Assembly: GCF_947179165.1 (NCBI RefSeq)
Contig: NC_077238.1
Span: 48,588,293 to 48,652,292 of the forward strand
Length of the DNA stretch: 64,000 bases
Origin: Solanum dulcamara
Taxonomy: Eukaryota; Streptophyta; Magnoliopsida; Solanales; Solanaceae
Direction: 5' to 3'
Shown piece by piece: positions 1 to 10,787 of the stretch (its first letter is position 1; each line of letters starts with the position of its first letter). The notes under the pieces are model-generated. The model saw only the letters and a program-made list of their open reading frames with translations. It did not search any database and was not told the origin of the DNA. Made by a program: the position numbers and the translations under genes.

Positions 1-1395
1 CGTGGATATCATTAGTGTAACTCCGGTGGAGAAGGAGGATTTGACTTCTTATCAATTGAAGGTAGTGGATCAAGTTTGGTTCAATCAATGGAAGAAGAAA
101 AGAGCTATGGGTGAGGGTCCCTTGGATTGACGTGAGTTCAAAGATGCTTTTCTAGAATTCTTCTTTCCCCTTGAGTTAAAGGAGGCGAAAGTGCAAGAGT
201 TCATATATTTGAGGCAAGGAAACATGAGTGTGATGAAATATGCATTGAAATTCACATAATTGTCTAAGTATACTCTAGCTTTGGTGGTTGACTCTAGAGC
301 TCGTATGAGCAAGTTTGTTTTAGCTATTTTTGCCTTGGTTGTCAAAGTATGTAGTACCGCAATGTTGATTAATAATATGGATATCTATAGGTTGATGATT
401 CATGCCAAACAAATTGAGGAGAAAAATCTTAAGGAAACAACTAGAGAGCCCAAGAGGGCTCGGACAGTTGGTAGTGACTTTTCACATGCGAGGTCTAATA
501 ATGGAGGTCATTCTCAGTTTGGGAAAGAGTACTCCAGTAAAAATCTGCTAATGCTTCAGTGAAAAAAGTTCAAAAAATATAGGGTGTTCAACCATAAGTC
601 TCAAGGAGGAGCTCCTAATGGTCAGACTTTTCCCACTTGCAAGAAGTGTGGCAAGAGTCATTTGGGGAGATTCTTAGCAAGTACGGATAGTTTCTTTGAA
701 TGTGGTAAGATGGGATAAAAGATGAGGGTTTAACCTTCGCTTGCTAGTAAGGGTGGAGATGGTAGATGTCTGAATCAGACTACTTCTTCGGGTCGCCCGG
801 CTTAGCAGGGTACTTCATCAAGTTCTACTGATCAGTGCCAGAATAGGTTCTATGCACTTTAGACTCGATAAGATGTGGAGGATTCTATGGATGTGGTGAT
901 TGGTATGTTACAAAGTCTTTTACTTTGATGTTTATGCTTTGATAGGTTTGGGAGAAAAATTTTCTTTCGTGAATCCTTATCTTCCTATGAAGTTTGATGT
1001 CAATCTTGAAATCTTGTTAGAGCCTTTCTCTGTCTATACTCCTATTGTTGATTGAGTTTTATCTAAACTAATCTATAGAAATTGACCGGTCTTGGATTTT
1101 GATAAAGTCACCTCAACTGATCTTATAGAGCTTGATATTACTGACTTTGATGTTATTCTTGGTATAGATTGACTTCATGCTTATTATGCCTCTATTGATT
1201 GTAGAACCCGAGTGGTTAAATTTTGGTTTCCAAATGAACCAATCATAAAGTGGAAGGGTAGCAATTTCATGAGTAAGGGTCAGTTTATCTCGTGTCTTAA
1301 AGCTCAAAAATTGATTTCTAAAGGTTGCATCTATCCTCCAGTACAAGTTAGACATACAAATTTTGAAACCCCTTACTCTTAAGTCAGTAGCCTCC
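1..1395 (+). pseudogene. E0: decayed Ty3/gypsy gag-protease fragment
   Basis: This is a remnant of gag and the start of pol. Translation in shifting plus frames gives a capsid segment (SYQLKVVDQVWFNQW near 47-95, then a stretch with FFPLELKEAKVQEF and SVMKYALKF near 160-255). A cysteine motif with CKKCGK and FFECGKMG follows near 640-715, then a protease-like piece (VNPYLPMKFDV, LEPFSVYTP near 970-1045). Last comes DVILGIDWLH with SIDCRTRVVKF near 1150-1225, a conserved stretch upstream of RT. Many stop codons and at least one frame change interrupt it, so it cannot make protein. Similarity stops near 1395, before RT, and no LTR is visible at either side; the left end is cut by the window. 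It belongs to the same chromovirus group as E1, E2 and E6. Confidence 0.85.
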
Positions 1396-1761
1396 TCATA
1401 AGTATGGTAGAACACCGAATAAACCCGTCATACCTAGTAAGTGAAACATTATGCTGATGATGTTGAAAGAAGTGTTTCCCACCAATGGTGTAGGTCTAAT
1501 GGCTCCAACATGGTCCACTTGGTAAGCTTAATCTACTAATGCATGATCGTGTTCATCACCAATTACAAAATTCAGTCTTCGTCGCTTAAATATTTTATTT
1601 ATTTTTGGGTCAATTGGAACTAAAGGAGATCCTTAACTCCTCATATTGGGCATAAACTATTAAAAATATACAATGGACTGAAACAACAACCAGGGTAATA
1701 TGATAAAGAAAGTAACAACTACCCAATGAATTTCTACAAATTATAAAACTTTAAACTAAAC
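1396..1761. other. Unassigned spacer between E0 and the Athila-like remnant
   Basis: No gene or repeat recognised. It could be the remaining internal (leader) sequence of the minus-strand element whose primer-binding site follows at 1762. Confidence 0.3.
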
Positions 1762-1779
1762 TCCCCGACAACAGTGTCA
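1762..1779 (-). other. Degenerate primer-binding site of Athila type
   Basis: On the minus strand this reads TGACACTGTTGTCGGGGA. The site known from Athila-type Ty3/gypsy elements (described as complementary to tRNA-Asp) is TGGCGCCGTTGCCGGGGA, recalled from general knowledge. The four differences are all transitions, as expected from decay of methylated cytosines. The adjacent LTR end lies at 1790, so spacing and order fit. Confidence 0.6.
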
Positions 1780-1789
1780 GAAACTTTGA

Positions 1790-3557
1790 TGTTACCCAAG
1801 CTACACTGTTTTATAGGGTTTAAAGTGCTCGATGCAAAATATATTAACCCAACTAGATTGAATTCAAATCCCACAAAAAGAGAACTAGAATTCGTTTATA
1901 ATTCGATATTGAGATTCACAGAAGCAATTATTATTGGGAAATTGGAGGATTTTGCTTATAATCTACTAACTACTTTAACTAATTCGATTCTTATCAATAA
2001 AGAAGATGAACTAGGATTACAATTCTTAGATATCATAACTCTAATAAATAATTACTATCCATTTATTTAGGTGTATTTATTATACAAAACTGAAGAATCT
2101 ATAAGTCTTCTAAAGCCTCTCGACCAAATTAAGAGAATATCGCCCTAAGTCCTTATCAGGAACTTTGGTGTCGAATTAATCTGTTCATCCATCAAAAGTC
2201 ACAAGTGAACTATCTTCTCCCAATATCAAGTTATTATATAGTCGTTGGTAGTAACAAATCCCTGTTAATTAACCTTTTACTAATTTGTACCTCCATGGTC
2301 AAGCAGGGCAGAATATGGGCGAGTTTCTTTATTAATGGTTGTCAATACTCTTTAAAAAAGCATTAAGTATGAAAAAACTTATGCGCAGTGATCACTCCCT
2401 TATAAATGAATATTTATTCATAAGTATACGATTATCACCCCTAACCTAAGTTTCATAAACCTAGTTATGAATTTAGCTACTCATAACTAGTGTAGAATAA
2501 CAATATAATAATTCTAACTACAGAAAAACATGAATGTATAAGAGAATAAAAGAAACATTTTATTAAAGCAACAATTGCAAGCGAATCTTGTTAGTTCCAT
2601 AATGATCATCTAAAACTGTAAAGTAAATCCTAGAAACTAAAAACAATAAATTCTAATCTCTAATTCTATGTCCTACTAGCTATTCTAATATTTATCCCTT
2701 TGAAAACGTCGTTAAATGACATATATTATAGTAGAGTCAAAATTAATCCTTATCTTGGTTGGACTTCACATTGACTAGGTTATACTCAGTCTAACGGATA
2801 AAGGAGTTGCAGCATGAGGGGCATCACGAGGATCCCAGCCTTGCGGCATGGGGCCCATCTTGAGTTTTGACTCCTTTTGTTCAGTTTCTAAAATTTAGTT
2901 TATAGATAGGTGCAGCATGAGGCTTATCTCATAGTCCATCCTAGAGCTATTTTCCCTTCGTTTTAGCCTAGATTATTTTGCTTTGCATTCCTATCCATCA
3001 CATGGATCTTTTATTGATGTTTTTAGCATGAAATCAACCGAATTCACTAACTCATCACAACATATCATCAATAAATACAAGAATATTGACAAGATTATAC
3101 TTAGAACTAAGCTAAAATATAAATAAAATATGGTGCTTAAATGGGCAAATACACCAAGATCAAGCATGTGTATAGATAGCATCACCATGGAACTCAAAGC
3201 TTTGAAATTCTATCTGATAAATGTCACGGGCACCAGAATATCACATTTATTACAATTGAGTACATTTATCTGATGAGTCTCCACTGGTCTAGTGAGTTTC
3301 TTCTCCTATATTCTAATTTTGTTAAATAAACAATTGTGTTATGTGTTGTGATTGATATCTAAAATGTATTACTTGATATGAACTATCTACCCCTCCCCAT
3401 TTATATTTAAGTCGATTTAATAAACGTATTCTATTCAAAAATTTTGATAAATTCTTCCTTCTATTTCATTTGGATTCGACCTAGAAATTTTTTGGATAAT
3501 TATTTTATATACAACCATAATCACCTTCTTAACCGAAGAGTTGTTTTGGACGTTACA
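1790..3557 (-). mobile_element. Probable Athila-like LTR remnant, minus orientation
   Basis: Read on the minus strand, the segment starts TGTAACGTCC at 3557 and ends GGGTAACA at 1790, so it has TG...CA ends. It stops 10 bp from the primer-binding site at 1762-1779, the order expected for a 5' LTR. Its length (1768 bp) suits Athila-type LTRs. The internal region is missing to the left and no second LTR is seen. The plus-strand frame at 1774-2070 inside it has no recognisable similarity and I do not call it a gene. The right boundary rests only on the TG and the distance. Confidence 0.5.
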
Positions 3558-5213
3558 ACCATACAGTAAAAATGTGGCATCTGATATGTTGAAGTGCCTG
3601 ATAGAGAGGATTCAAAGAAATAAATAGTATTATGAGTTATATTCAATAACCAAGAGACTACACTGCACCAATCAAGGTACTAAAGATACACTAACCCAAC
3701 TTCTTGCAGGAAACATCAATATGTTTTGCTAAGAACTACAGAAGGACCTACTTCTAAAAAGAACTTTACTTATTAAACTTTGTAATAAATTACGAATTTA
3801 CAAAGAATTAAATCCCAAGATATTAAGAAGATGAATGTTAACTAGCTAGATAAGCTTTGTTTGACATTTTGATCAATTTTTAACATGATATATTAGAAGC
3901 TCTATGCGAAAATGATTTATCACAGCTTTTTGAGATTATTTTTTTTTATTTTAAGACGACAGAGGCCAATGAAATACCATGAGGTTCATTGAAACTAGTA
4001 TTTTCAACATGAAATATAACTTCTACAATTGTACAAGTATTAAATTCTCCGCTCGAAATATCATAAATAGAGTGATTTAGCGTTAATAACCTTGAAGGTT
4101 GAATCATTCAGTTTAAGTTACAATTCTAGATCTGCCCCTGAACAACTATTTCAGTACCTTTTGATAACAAGCTTCCTAAGTTATTGTGATGAGTCTTTTT
4201 ATGACGTTGTCAAACATCTTTGAAAATTTGTTCTTTCTGTTTTGTCCTAAAAACAACGTAACACAAACTTTAATAGAATGAAAGAATAAAAGAAATAAAA
4301 CAAAATTTGGACTGCCCTCAAAGGTGGTTGTCTATGCAAATTTGGACTTCCCTCAAAGGTGGTTTGTCTACGCAAGATAATCTATGTAAATGGAGTTTCT
4401 AGTTTGCATTGCCTAGTAATAGATATGTTGTATATGTTTCTTTCAATTTTTTTACTATTAGTGTATGGATGAAAAATATGGAGGTTGATGAAGAGACAAT
4501 TAGAAAAGTTATATTTTGATGACATTTCAACTCCAAATCATGCTCTAAAAAATAAGTTCCTGTAGTTGTATGTAAACCAAGGGCAATAGCATGATGAACC
4601 AAAAAGTCTCTTGTGTAATTCTCTTGTTGAAATATCGATCTAGCGCTGTAATTTGTCCCTCCTAAACTTAATGAGCTCACTTATTCTAACTTATCCCTTT
4701 ATGGTTTTGATTTTTTGGTAAGTTTCCTGGAAAGGTTTTATGTTGTATCGTAATGGAGCTAACATCTATCACTTATGTAACTTTGTATCTTCTTGATGCC
4801 TACATTAAATTAATTTATTTCAACAAAATAAAAAGGGCAAAAGGTGTTATCAATTTAAGAAAAGCATTGTCTAGTAGTTATTACGACAATCATATGTGGT
4901 GTCATCTTTTGTGCAATATCAAGTAGCAGCATAAAAAATACCCAAAAAAATAACCATTGCGGTCATTCATAGGTACTTCAAAATTTAGTGCTTAATTTGA
5001 AGATCCTTCATTTTGTATCTGGAGAAGAGACAACATAACTCATACCTTTTCACATTACTTCCTCAAAAAGAAAAAAAAATATAACCGATCACAATTTCAA
5101 TGATTTCAATTACTTCTGTTATACTGTTTTGTTTTCAATCAAGTAGTCTAGTATCAATGAACTATAATCTAGTTCCATAAAATCTTTCACATACAGTAGT
5201 CCACTCAGCAAAT
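3558..5213. other. AT-rich stretch without a recognised gene
   Basis: Nothing convincing is seen except a short direct repeat at 4303-4372. A 93-codon minus-strand frame at 4399-4680 has no recognisable domain and could be a random frame or an old exon. Confidence 0.4.
4303..4372. repeat. 35-bp tandem duplication (two copies)
   Basis: The phrase AAATTTGGAC, then CCCTCAAAGGTGG, then TGTCTA and GCAA occurs at 4303 and again at 4338 with two or three mismatches and one inserted T. Confidence 0.75.
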
Positions 5214-5512
5214 TATGCATACTTGTACATATTCATTATTTAAAATTATACTTTCATTGATATCCATTTTAAGCAATCACAAATTCATAAAGAATTCCCT
5301 TGTCGGTTCTCTGTTATCCTGTTCAGTTGCATTATGGCCAAGTTGGCCTTATGTTTTCAAATTTTATTGTGTTGAAACCTTGTTGGTCCAGATGCTTGTG
5401 AAAGGTGGTCTTGTCGGCCTAAGTGTCACAATGTCATATGTTATATAGCCGACTTTTCGATTCAGTCAGTATCGAGGCCAGTCGCTCCCTGCCCTAGTTT
5501 TTGGGTGTGACA
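5214..5512 (+). mobile_element. Possible truncated Ty3/gypsy LTR, 3' end at 5512
   Basis: The stretch ends with CAGTCAGTATCGAGGCCAG, then a segment ending TTTTTGGGTGTGACA, a typical 3' terminus of plant gypsy LTRs. No PBS follows and the 5' boundary is uncertain. The 77-codon frame at 5215-5448 is probably chance reading of LTR sequence. Confidence 0.35.
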
Positions 5513-5796
5513 GCAATCTTTTATCTTTCAATGCAAGAAACAATATAATGAATCAAAGCAATGAGTTTTGTTTATTTTGTCTTCTATTTTCTCTCTTGTT
5601 TCTTCCATTTCATAACAATAATGATGTTAAAGAAGGGACATTTTTATCCTAACATTAAAGTCAATTGAGATCCAATAGGTGATAAGACATTTTTAATATG
5701 TTAGTGATATTTTTGATCATTTTTCGATACACAAAATGCATAACATATTGACCATGCTATTTGTTTCTATTAATCGATACTTGTATTGGTTAAATA

Positions 5797-5961
5797 ATTG
5801 ATAACAGTCTATTCAAGAAAAAGAATCGTGTTCTCCACTAGCCAGAAAGAATAAAGTAAAAAAGTTGCTCATTGGATTGGATTCTCAATTTGGCGACTGA
5901 AATAAGCATATAAATTGACAAACATTTCCTTCGAGGTCCACAAACCCCTTAATTGATATAT
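5797..5961 (+). repeat. Direct repeat copy 1, left of the tetraspanin block
   Basis: About 165 bp, starting ATTGATAACA and ending TTAATTGATATAT, repeated at 12926-13091 in the same orientation. By eye identity is near 85-90%. It includes AGAATAAAGTAAAAAAGTTG and ATTGACAAACATTTCCTT in both. The poly(A)-tailed insertion begins just after this copy. Confidence 0.85.
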
Positions 5962-5990
5962 TAGAATAAAGTAAACCCCCCAAACTTTGC

Positions 5991-7520
5991 AGGATGTTAG
6001 AATATATTATTTTGACAAGCCCCAAGAAGTTTCAGCCCAAACGGATAATTGGAGGCGTTAGGCGAGCGACATGGAAACATTCAGCTGCCTTAGGCCTAAA
6101 GAGAGGGTCTTTAGTAATTTGGACCCTCCAACTTGGGAAACAAGTCTTCAAACTTTTCAGGACTAAAGGAGAGGATACATATGCTAAATCCATAAAGTTT
6201 CAACCCAAATGGACAATTGGAGACGTTAGTCGAGCGACTTGGAAAATGATAACACTCTCCAAAGCTCTTACTGAGGTCCCTTCTTTATTGCTAGTCTGTG
6301 TACATTATTTTTTGTTTGGGCTTGTTTGTTGTATTATTGCAGGTGTCTGGAGTAATATATTAGCATTCTTCAACAACAAATACATAGACAAGAGCACAAA
6401 AACAACTTCCAAACACCCTGCAACCTCTAAGCTTCAGCAGGGCAGCAGGAGCAGGGTGTGGAGTAGCATGTGGACTTGTCCAATGCCCCCCAAACTTTGC
6501 AGGAAGTTAGAATATATTATTTTGACAAGCCCCAAGAAGTTTCAGCCCAAACGGATAAATGGAGGCGTTAGGCGAGCGACATGGAAACATTCAGCTGCCT
6601 TAAGCCTAAAGAGAGGGTCTTTAGTAATTTGGACCCTCCAACTTGGGAAACAAGTCTTCAAACTTTGCAGGACTAAAGGAGAGGATATACATGCTAACTC
6701 CATAAAGTTTCAATTCAAATGGATAATTGGAGACGTTAGTCGAGCGGCTTGGAAAATGATAACACTCTCCAAAGCTCTTACTGAGGTCCCCTCTCTATTG
6801 ATAGTCTGTGTATATTATGTTTTGTTTGGGCTTGTTTGTTGTATTATTGCAGGTGTCTGGAGCAATATATTAGCATTCTTCAACAACAAATACATAGACA
6901 AGAGCACAACAACATCTTCCAAACCCCCTGCAACCTCTAAGCCTCAGCAGGGCAGTAGGTGCAGGGTAGGGAGTAACTTGTGGACTTGTCCAAAGTCTCC
7001 CAAACTTTGCAGGATGGTAGCATATATATTTTTGATAAGGCCCAAGAAATTTCAGCCAAAACGGATAATTTTAGACGTTAGGCGAGCGAGCTTGAAACAA
7101 TCAGCTGTCTTAAGCTTAAAAAGGAAGAAATTTGCTAAATGGAAGCTCCAACTTGGGAATCAAGCCTTCAAACTTTGCAAGGCTAAAGTAAAGAATATAT
7201 ATGCAAACCTCATGAAATTTCAGCTCAAACGGATAAGTGGAGACGTTAGTCGAGCGACATGGAAAATGCTAACAGGCTCCAAAATCCTATTTGAGATCCA
7301 TTCCTCTCTACTAACCTGTATATGTCTATGCTTGTCTTTGGTTACTTGCTGTGTATTTGCAGGTTGTTGGAGACTTACACCAACATGCTTTAACATCAAA
7401 ATCATAGAGGACAACATCTGCAGCAGCTCAACACCTGCAGCAGCCCAACACCTGCAACACCTGCAGCAGCTCAACACTTGTTTGCTTTGTTGCTTGTCTT
7501 TGGTTGACTTTCTTTGCTTA
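5991..7520 (+). repeat. Three 510-bp tandem repeats
   Basis: Units start at 5991, 6501 and 7011, each preceded by CCCAAACTTTGCAGG or a near match. The first two units are nearly identical; the third is clearly diverged and blends into CTGCAG-rich sequence near 7430-7520. A second, weaker similarity about 170 bp into each unit (CAAACTTTGCAGG, then AAGTTTCAACCCAAATGG) suggests the 510-bp unit grew from a smaller duplicated one. Confidence 0.9.
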
Positions 7521-8462
7521 GAACCTATTTGGCACTGCTATGAGGGCTGCAGTAACCTTGGGCTTATATGGAGTAGCACACTCAGCTGGCCAACCACACT
7601 CTCTATTATCAACACACCCCAGCACCAACCTGCAGCAGACAAGGAACAAATCCAATCCACCTATGCCTTCTCTAATAACTCTAATAACACAACACTTGCA
7701 GCAGCTCCTTTCTTGCTGGTTCTTGTTTGTGGTGTAGATGCAGATGTCAGGATGAACTCATCAACATGTGTTTCCAACACCTACATAGAGCACAGCACAG
7801 ATACAACCACCAAAACAAATACCTTCACTAAGAGGCCTACACAAGGACTATGCAGAGCAGCAACTTCCTTCTGGATTTTGTGGTTGTTTGGTTGCTTGTA
7901 TTTGGCTGTTTGTCTTGTTGGTTGTGTTTGTCTATGCAGGTACCCCAGCTTCACCCCCCTCCAGGAGAATGCATTGATCTCCATGACCAGTCATTCTCAG
8001 CTTCACCAATGCAGCTGGCAGACTGCTAAAAGGACTGCAGTATCTTGGGGCTGCTTTGGAGCAGCACCCTCAGCTTGCCAAACACATTCTCCACTACTAA
8101 CACACTCCAGCAACAACTCCATCAACCTGCAGCAGACAAGAAACATATACAAGTTTGTTGGTTTTGTTATTTTGTGCAGGTGCTCCAAGAGGCCTAACCA
8201 CCTCAAAACAAAGACCAACAAGCAGCCTAGGGAACCTGCAGCCACCTGCAGATTGACAGCCTTGGATGCATTCCATCAACAGCTGCAACAGCTCCACCAA
8301 CTTGCAGCAGCCAAGGAACAAATACAAGCTAATGCTACAGCAGCTTGCACACCTCTTTGGTTGAATGTATTGTTGGTCTTGTTTGGCTGTGCAGGTACAG
8401 GTCTGCAGCAACCATACATTTGGACCACCATGCAGCTACTTCCTTCCTTTCAACCTCCATAG
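5994..8462 (+). CDS. Long repeat-containing ORF of unknown function (822 aa)
   Basis: This frame runs from an ATG to TAG for 823 codons. Residues 1-170, 171-340 and 341 to about 510 are three copies of one 170-residue unit. The first two are nearly identical and the third clearly diverged, yet all share the period and the open frame. Inside each unit KFQPKR..GGVRRATWK is echoed about 56 residues later by KFQPKW..GDVSRATWK. Each unit also has a hydrophobic stretch (for example LFGLVCCIIAGVW) that could span a membrane. The last 310 residues are rich in Gln, Cys, Ser and Thr. I recognise no domain. Because 510 is a multiple of three, a tandem repeat keeps one frame open automatically, so openness is weaker evidence than it looks. 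T/G-rich segments ending TGCAGGT resemble introns, so it may instead be unspliced genomic sequence. No function is proposed. Confidence 0.35.
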   Translation: MLEYIILTSPKKFQPKRIIGGVRRATWKHSAALGLKRGSLVIWTLQLGKQVFKLFRTKGEDTYAKSIKFQPKWTIGDVSRATWKMITLSKALTEVPSLLLVCVHYFLFGLVCCIIAGVWSNILAFFNNKYIDKSTKTTSKHPATSKLQQGSRSRVWSSMWTCPMPPKLCRKLEYIILTSPKKFQPKRINGGVRRATWKHSAALSLKRGSLVIWTLQLGKQVFKLCRTKGEDIHANSIKFQFKWIIGDVSRAAWKMITLSKALTEVPSLLIVCVYYVLFGLVCCIIAGVWSNILAFFNNKYIDKSTTTSSKPPATSKPQQGSRCRVGSNLWTCPKSPKLCRMVAYIFLIRPKKFQPKRIILDVRRASLKQSAVLSLKRKKFAKWKLQLGNQAFKLCKAKVKNIYANLMKFQLKRISGDVSRATWKMLTGSKILFEIHSSLLTCICLCLSLVTCCVFAGCWRLTPTCFNIKIIEDNICSSSTPAAAQHLQHLQQLNTCLLCCLSLVDFLCLEPIWHCYEGCSNLGLIWSSTLSWPTTLSIINTPQHQPAADKEQIQSTYAFSNNSNNTTLAAAPFLLVLVCGVDADVRMNSSTCVSNTYIEHSTDTTTKTNTFTKRPTQGLCRAATSFWILWLFGCLYLAVCLVGCVCLCRYPSFTPLQENALISMTSHSQLHQCSWQTAKRTAVSWGCFGAAPSACQTHSPLLTHSSNNSINLQQTRNIYKFVGFVILCRCSKRPNHLKTKTNKQPREPAATCRLTALDAFHQQLQQLHQLAAAKEQIQANATAACTPLWLNVLLVLFGCAGTGLQQPYIWTTMQLLPSFQPP

Positions 8463-8915
8463 CTGGTAATCATGATGCTGCTACAAAGGCACACTTCACC
8501 TGGATTTACTTGGTACGACAAGACTAAAAGGAGCAAAGATGAAAGGAATTTCCCATCCCATGCGAGATAGAAGTTTCGTATGCTTGTTCTTCTTCAATGT
8601 AGCTATGTCTGGTACGTAGCATAGTTGAATAGGACTAGTGTAGGTTACTTTTCTTTTTTCTCATGGAAGGGGAGAGTCTCCCTCATTTATGCTTTCATAG
8701 TTGAATTGTACCGGGAGGAGTCCTCTCACAGGTTTAATGCTTTCTAGTTATAGTTAGTTTCTTTTTTGTATCGGGGATGAGTTAGCCGACCTTAATAGGT
8801 TAGCCGACTTATGAACCACCATAGGATCGGAGGTAAGGTTTATGTCCCCCTCCTTGTATTTTTATTTTGATTATTTATGTTAAGGCTTGGGGGTGTTGCT
8901 TAACCCCTGACTGTG

Positions 8916-8937
8916 CACGAGAGGTGGGAGCCTCGTG
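8916..8937 (+). other. Small hairpin just before the poly(A) tail
   Basis: CACGAG at 8916-8921 pairs with CTCGTG at 8932-8937, 16 bp before the A-run. A 3' hairpin close to the tail is common in RNAs copied by LINE-type reverse transcriptases; here it is only suggestive. Confidence 0.4.
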
Positions 8938-8951
8938 TAGGGTCTGTTCCC

Positions 8952-8953
<2 letters not shown>

Positions 8954-8997
<44 letters not shown>
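8954..8997 (+). repeat. Poly(A) run of 44 nt
   Basis: Uninterrupted A residues directly after CTGTTCCCGT. A run this long and pure suggests a recent retroposition event, since such tracts decay quickly. Confidence 0.95.
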
Positions 8998-8999
<2 letters not shown>

Positions 9000-9199
9000 G
9001 GTGCTAAGCAAAATCTCTATACAATCCCATACAATTAAATTAGCAGTTCAAATCAAAAACTAAAAATTAAACATGTATGCCAACTCCATCATTGTTTTCT
9101 GTTAGAACAAATCGAGAAAAAGAAAACAATTGTAACTTCTTGATCTGATCAAGTGTCCCCTTATATGAATAGAAAGCACAAAAGGAATGAAGGTTAAAA

Positions 9200-10787
9200 T
9201 TATTTTTTACCCTTGGAATTTGTTTTAGTTAGAGTATTCTTGTAAGCACAACAACCAATGAGATAAACCCATATGAGAATCACCAAAGTTATGATGAGAA
9301 TGAGATTAGATTTCCTCCATTCTTTTCTGAGATTTCCCAGTAGGCCACCTTTGCAAGAATCACAGTTGTAGCATAATTGATTCGGGTCATTGTTCCAGAT
9401 AGAGCAATCAACATCTGCTATTGCATTTGTTGGGTTAATCCACAGTGTTGGGTTCATATACTGGTATCCACAAATTGTTGGAGGTTTACAACATCCAGAC
9501 TGAAATATGATTGAGGAAGAAAAAATGCAAGTGTTACAAGAAATGATAATATAACACCTAATAAGAAAAGCTACAAAAAAAAATTCATCTATGTTAACAT
9601 TGTCTATGTCAATTAGTTTTTAAGTTAATATGTCTTTCATCAATTGAAGGATGGTAGGTTAATTTTCATGAAATACATAAAAGATGTTTATATCTATCTG
9701 TAAATTCTACCTTTATTATGAAAATAAAAGAGTTCCGTTCTTGCAAATATATACTCAATATCCAAATAATATTCCTCCATCTTTTTTTTTTGTTAGTGAG
9801 GGGGCCGAGGGAGGAAGAGAATAAAGTGGTAAGACAACATCTGTTTGTGTAACACTAGTTAAAGGGCCAAACAAGCATCATCGGAGGCAAAAGCTGGCAA
9901 ATTATATGTATGTACAAACCTTTGTTACTTTTGATTTTTCCTGTACCTTAAAAGAGTAGAGACAATGTACAATATAACTTTGCCAGATTGATTAATTGCT
10001 AAAGTCTCGGGCACATTCTTTTTGGAAATAAACTGCCTACATGAACTATCCAACCTTTACCTCCTTAAAATAGTTGTTCGACAATAAGGTTCTAATGCAA
10101 CACCCGACGTCAAACCTCAAATGAATAGTCAGTACAAATAATTATGTAATCGTCCTAGTAATTGCTAATTCATAGCCATATATTTGTTTCTAAACTTCCT
10201 ATACAAACACAAAATCCACTGTCTTCATTAATCACTACCTTGTTTGAAACATGGAACAACAAATTAAATATAGGAATGAAATCAATTACCTGAATAGGTG
10301 AGAGATCAGCAGCAAAGAACTGTTCCGCCGCGACATACTCTTTGTTAAGCTTAGAGCAAATAGCAGAATCAGCCAAACATGACTTAATATTCCCCCAATT
10401 ATCAGGGCCGATAATATGATCCCTCAACCAGTAAGAAAACCCTTCAAGTCTGTACTCACGGTAAGCTCTTCCAGGTACCATATAAGACCCGGTTGGGCCC
10501 GTGACCACAAAAGCAAGTACGAGGAGTACAAGGAGAAGGACGATAAGAAGGGCCATACACACCAAGTAAACACCTAGAAGGCCTTCCTTTTTCCAGTAAG
10601 CTCCAACAAAGCCAGTCAAAGAAACTAACATGATGGCGATTCCAATGAACACGACTGGCCATCGGAGCCAGTGGATGCATTCATTGTCGGGATTTGAAGC
10701 CAGCCAGGGGCCTGATGCGATTATAGGGATGGAGCACATAAATGCCAAGAAGTTCAAGAAAGCTGTTATGTTATTACTCGAAGACAT
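9200..10787 (-). CDS. Plant tetraspanin (TET8/TET9-like), two exons
   Basis: A four-pass membrane protein of the plant tetraspanin family, which organises membrane microdomains at the plasma membrane and on vesicles. Exon 1 is 10290-10787 (complement), exon 2 is 9200-9499, and the intron is 9500-10289 with a CAG/GTAATT donor and TTTCAG acceptor joined in phase 0. The product is 265 aa, the usual family size. Membrane segments lie near residues 7-27, 44-64, 71-95 and 230-251. The large extracellular loop (97-229) carries the plant hallmark GCCKPP at 168-173 plus further cysteines near C176, C198, C209, C212 and C215. The start is the first ATG of the frame (MSSSNNITAF); two codons of open frame precede it without an ATG. 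Loop and motif match TET8/TET9 best; exact orthology is inference. No stops or frameshifts were seen, so it is likely functional. The poly(A)-tailed insertion ends about 200 bp downstream of its stop. Confidence 0.93.

Larger units (their letters stand above)
5971..8997 (+). mobile_element. Unrecognised poly(A)-tailed insertion (retroposon-like)
   Basis: A distinct block begins near 5971 with a C-run followed by CAAACTTTGCAGG and ends in a 44-nt poly(A) run. It contains three 510-bp tandem repeats, an 822-codon open frame, CTGCAG-rich sequence, and a 500-bp 3' segment ending in a small hairpin and GTCTGTTCCCGT before the A-run. The insertion interpretation is supported by the second copy of the left flank at 12926-13091: there TTAATTGATGTAT is followed directly by AGTGGTGC, whereas here AGTGGTGC appears only after the poly(A) at 8996. 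A target duplication is unclear; at most AAAGT is shared. No reverse transcriptase, Gag or SINE promoter is recognised, so it would have needed enzymes in trans. I cannot assign it to a known family. Confidence 0.6.

Noticed and set aside
4399..4680. 93-codon minus-strand frame
   Set aside because: No domain, no homolog recognised and no splice or gene context; it may be chance.
7220..8411. Minus-strand frames opposite the 822-codon frame
   Set aside because: They are shadows produced by CTGCAG-rich sequence open in several frames; no domain is seen.
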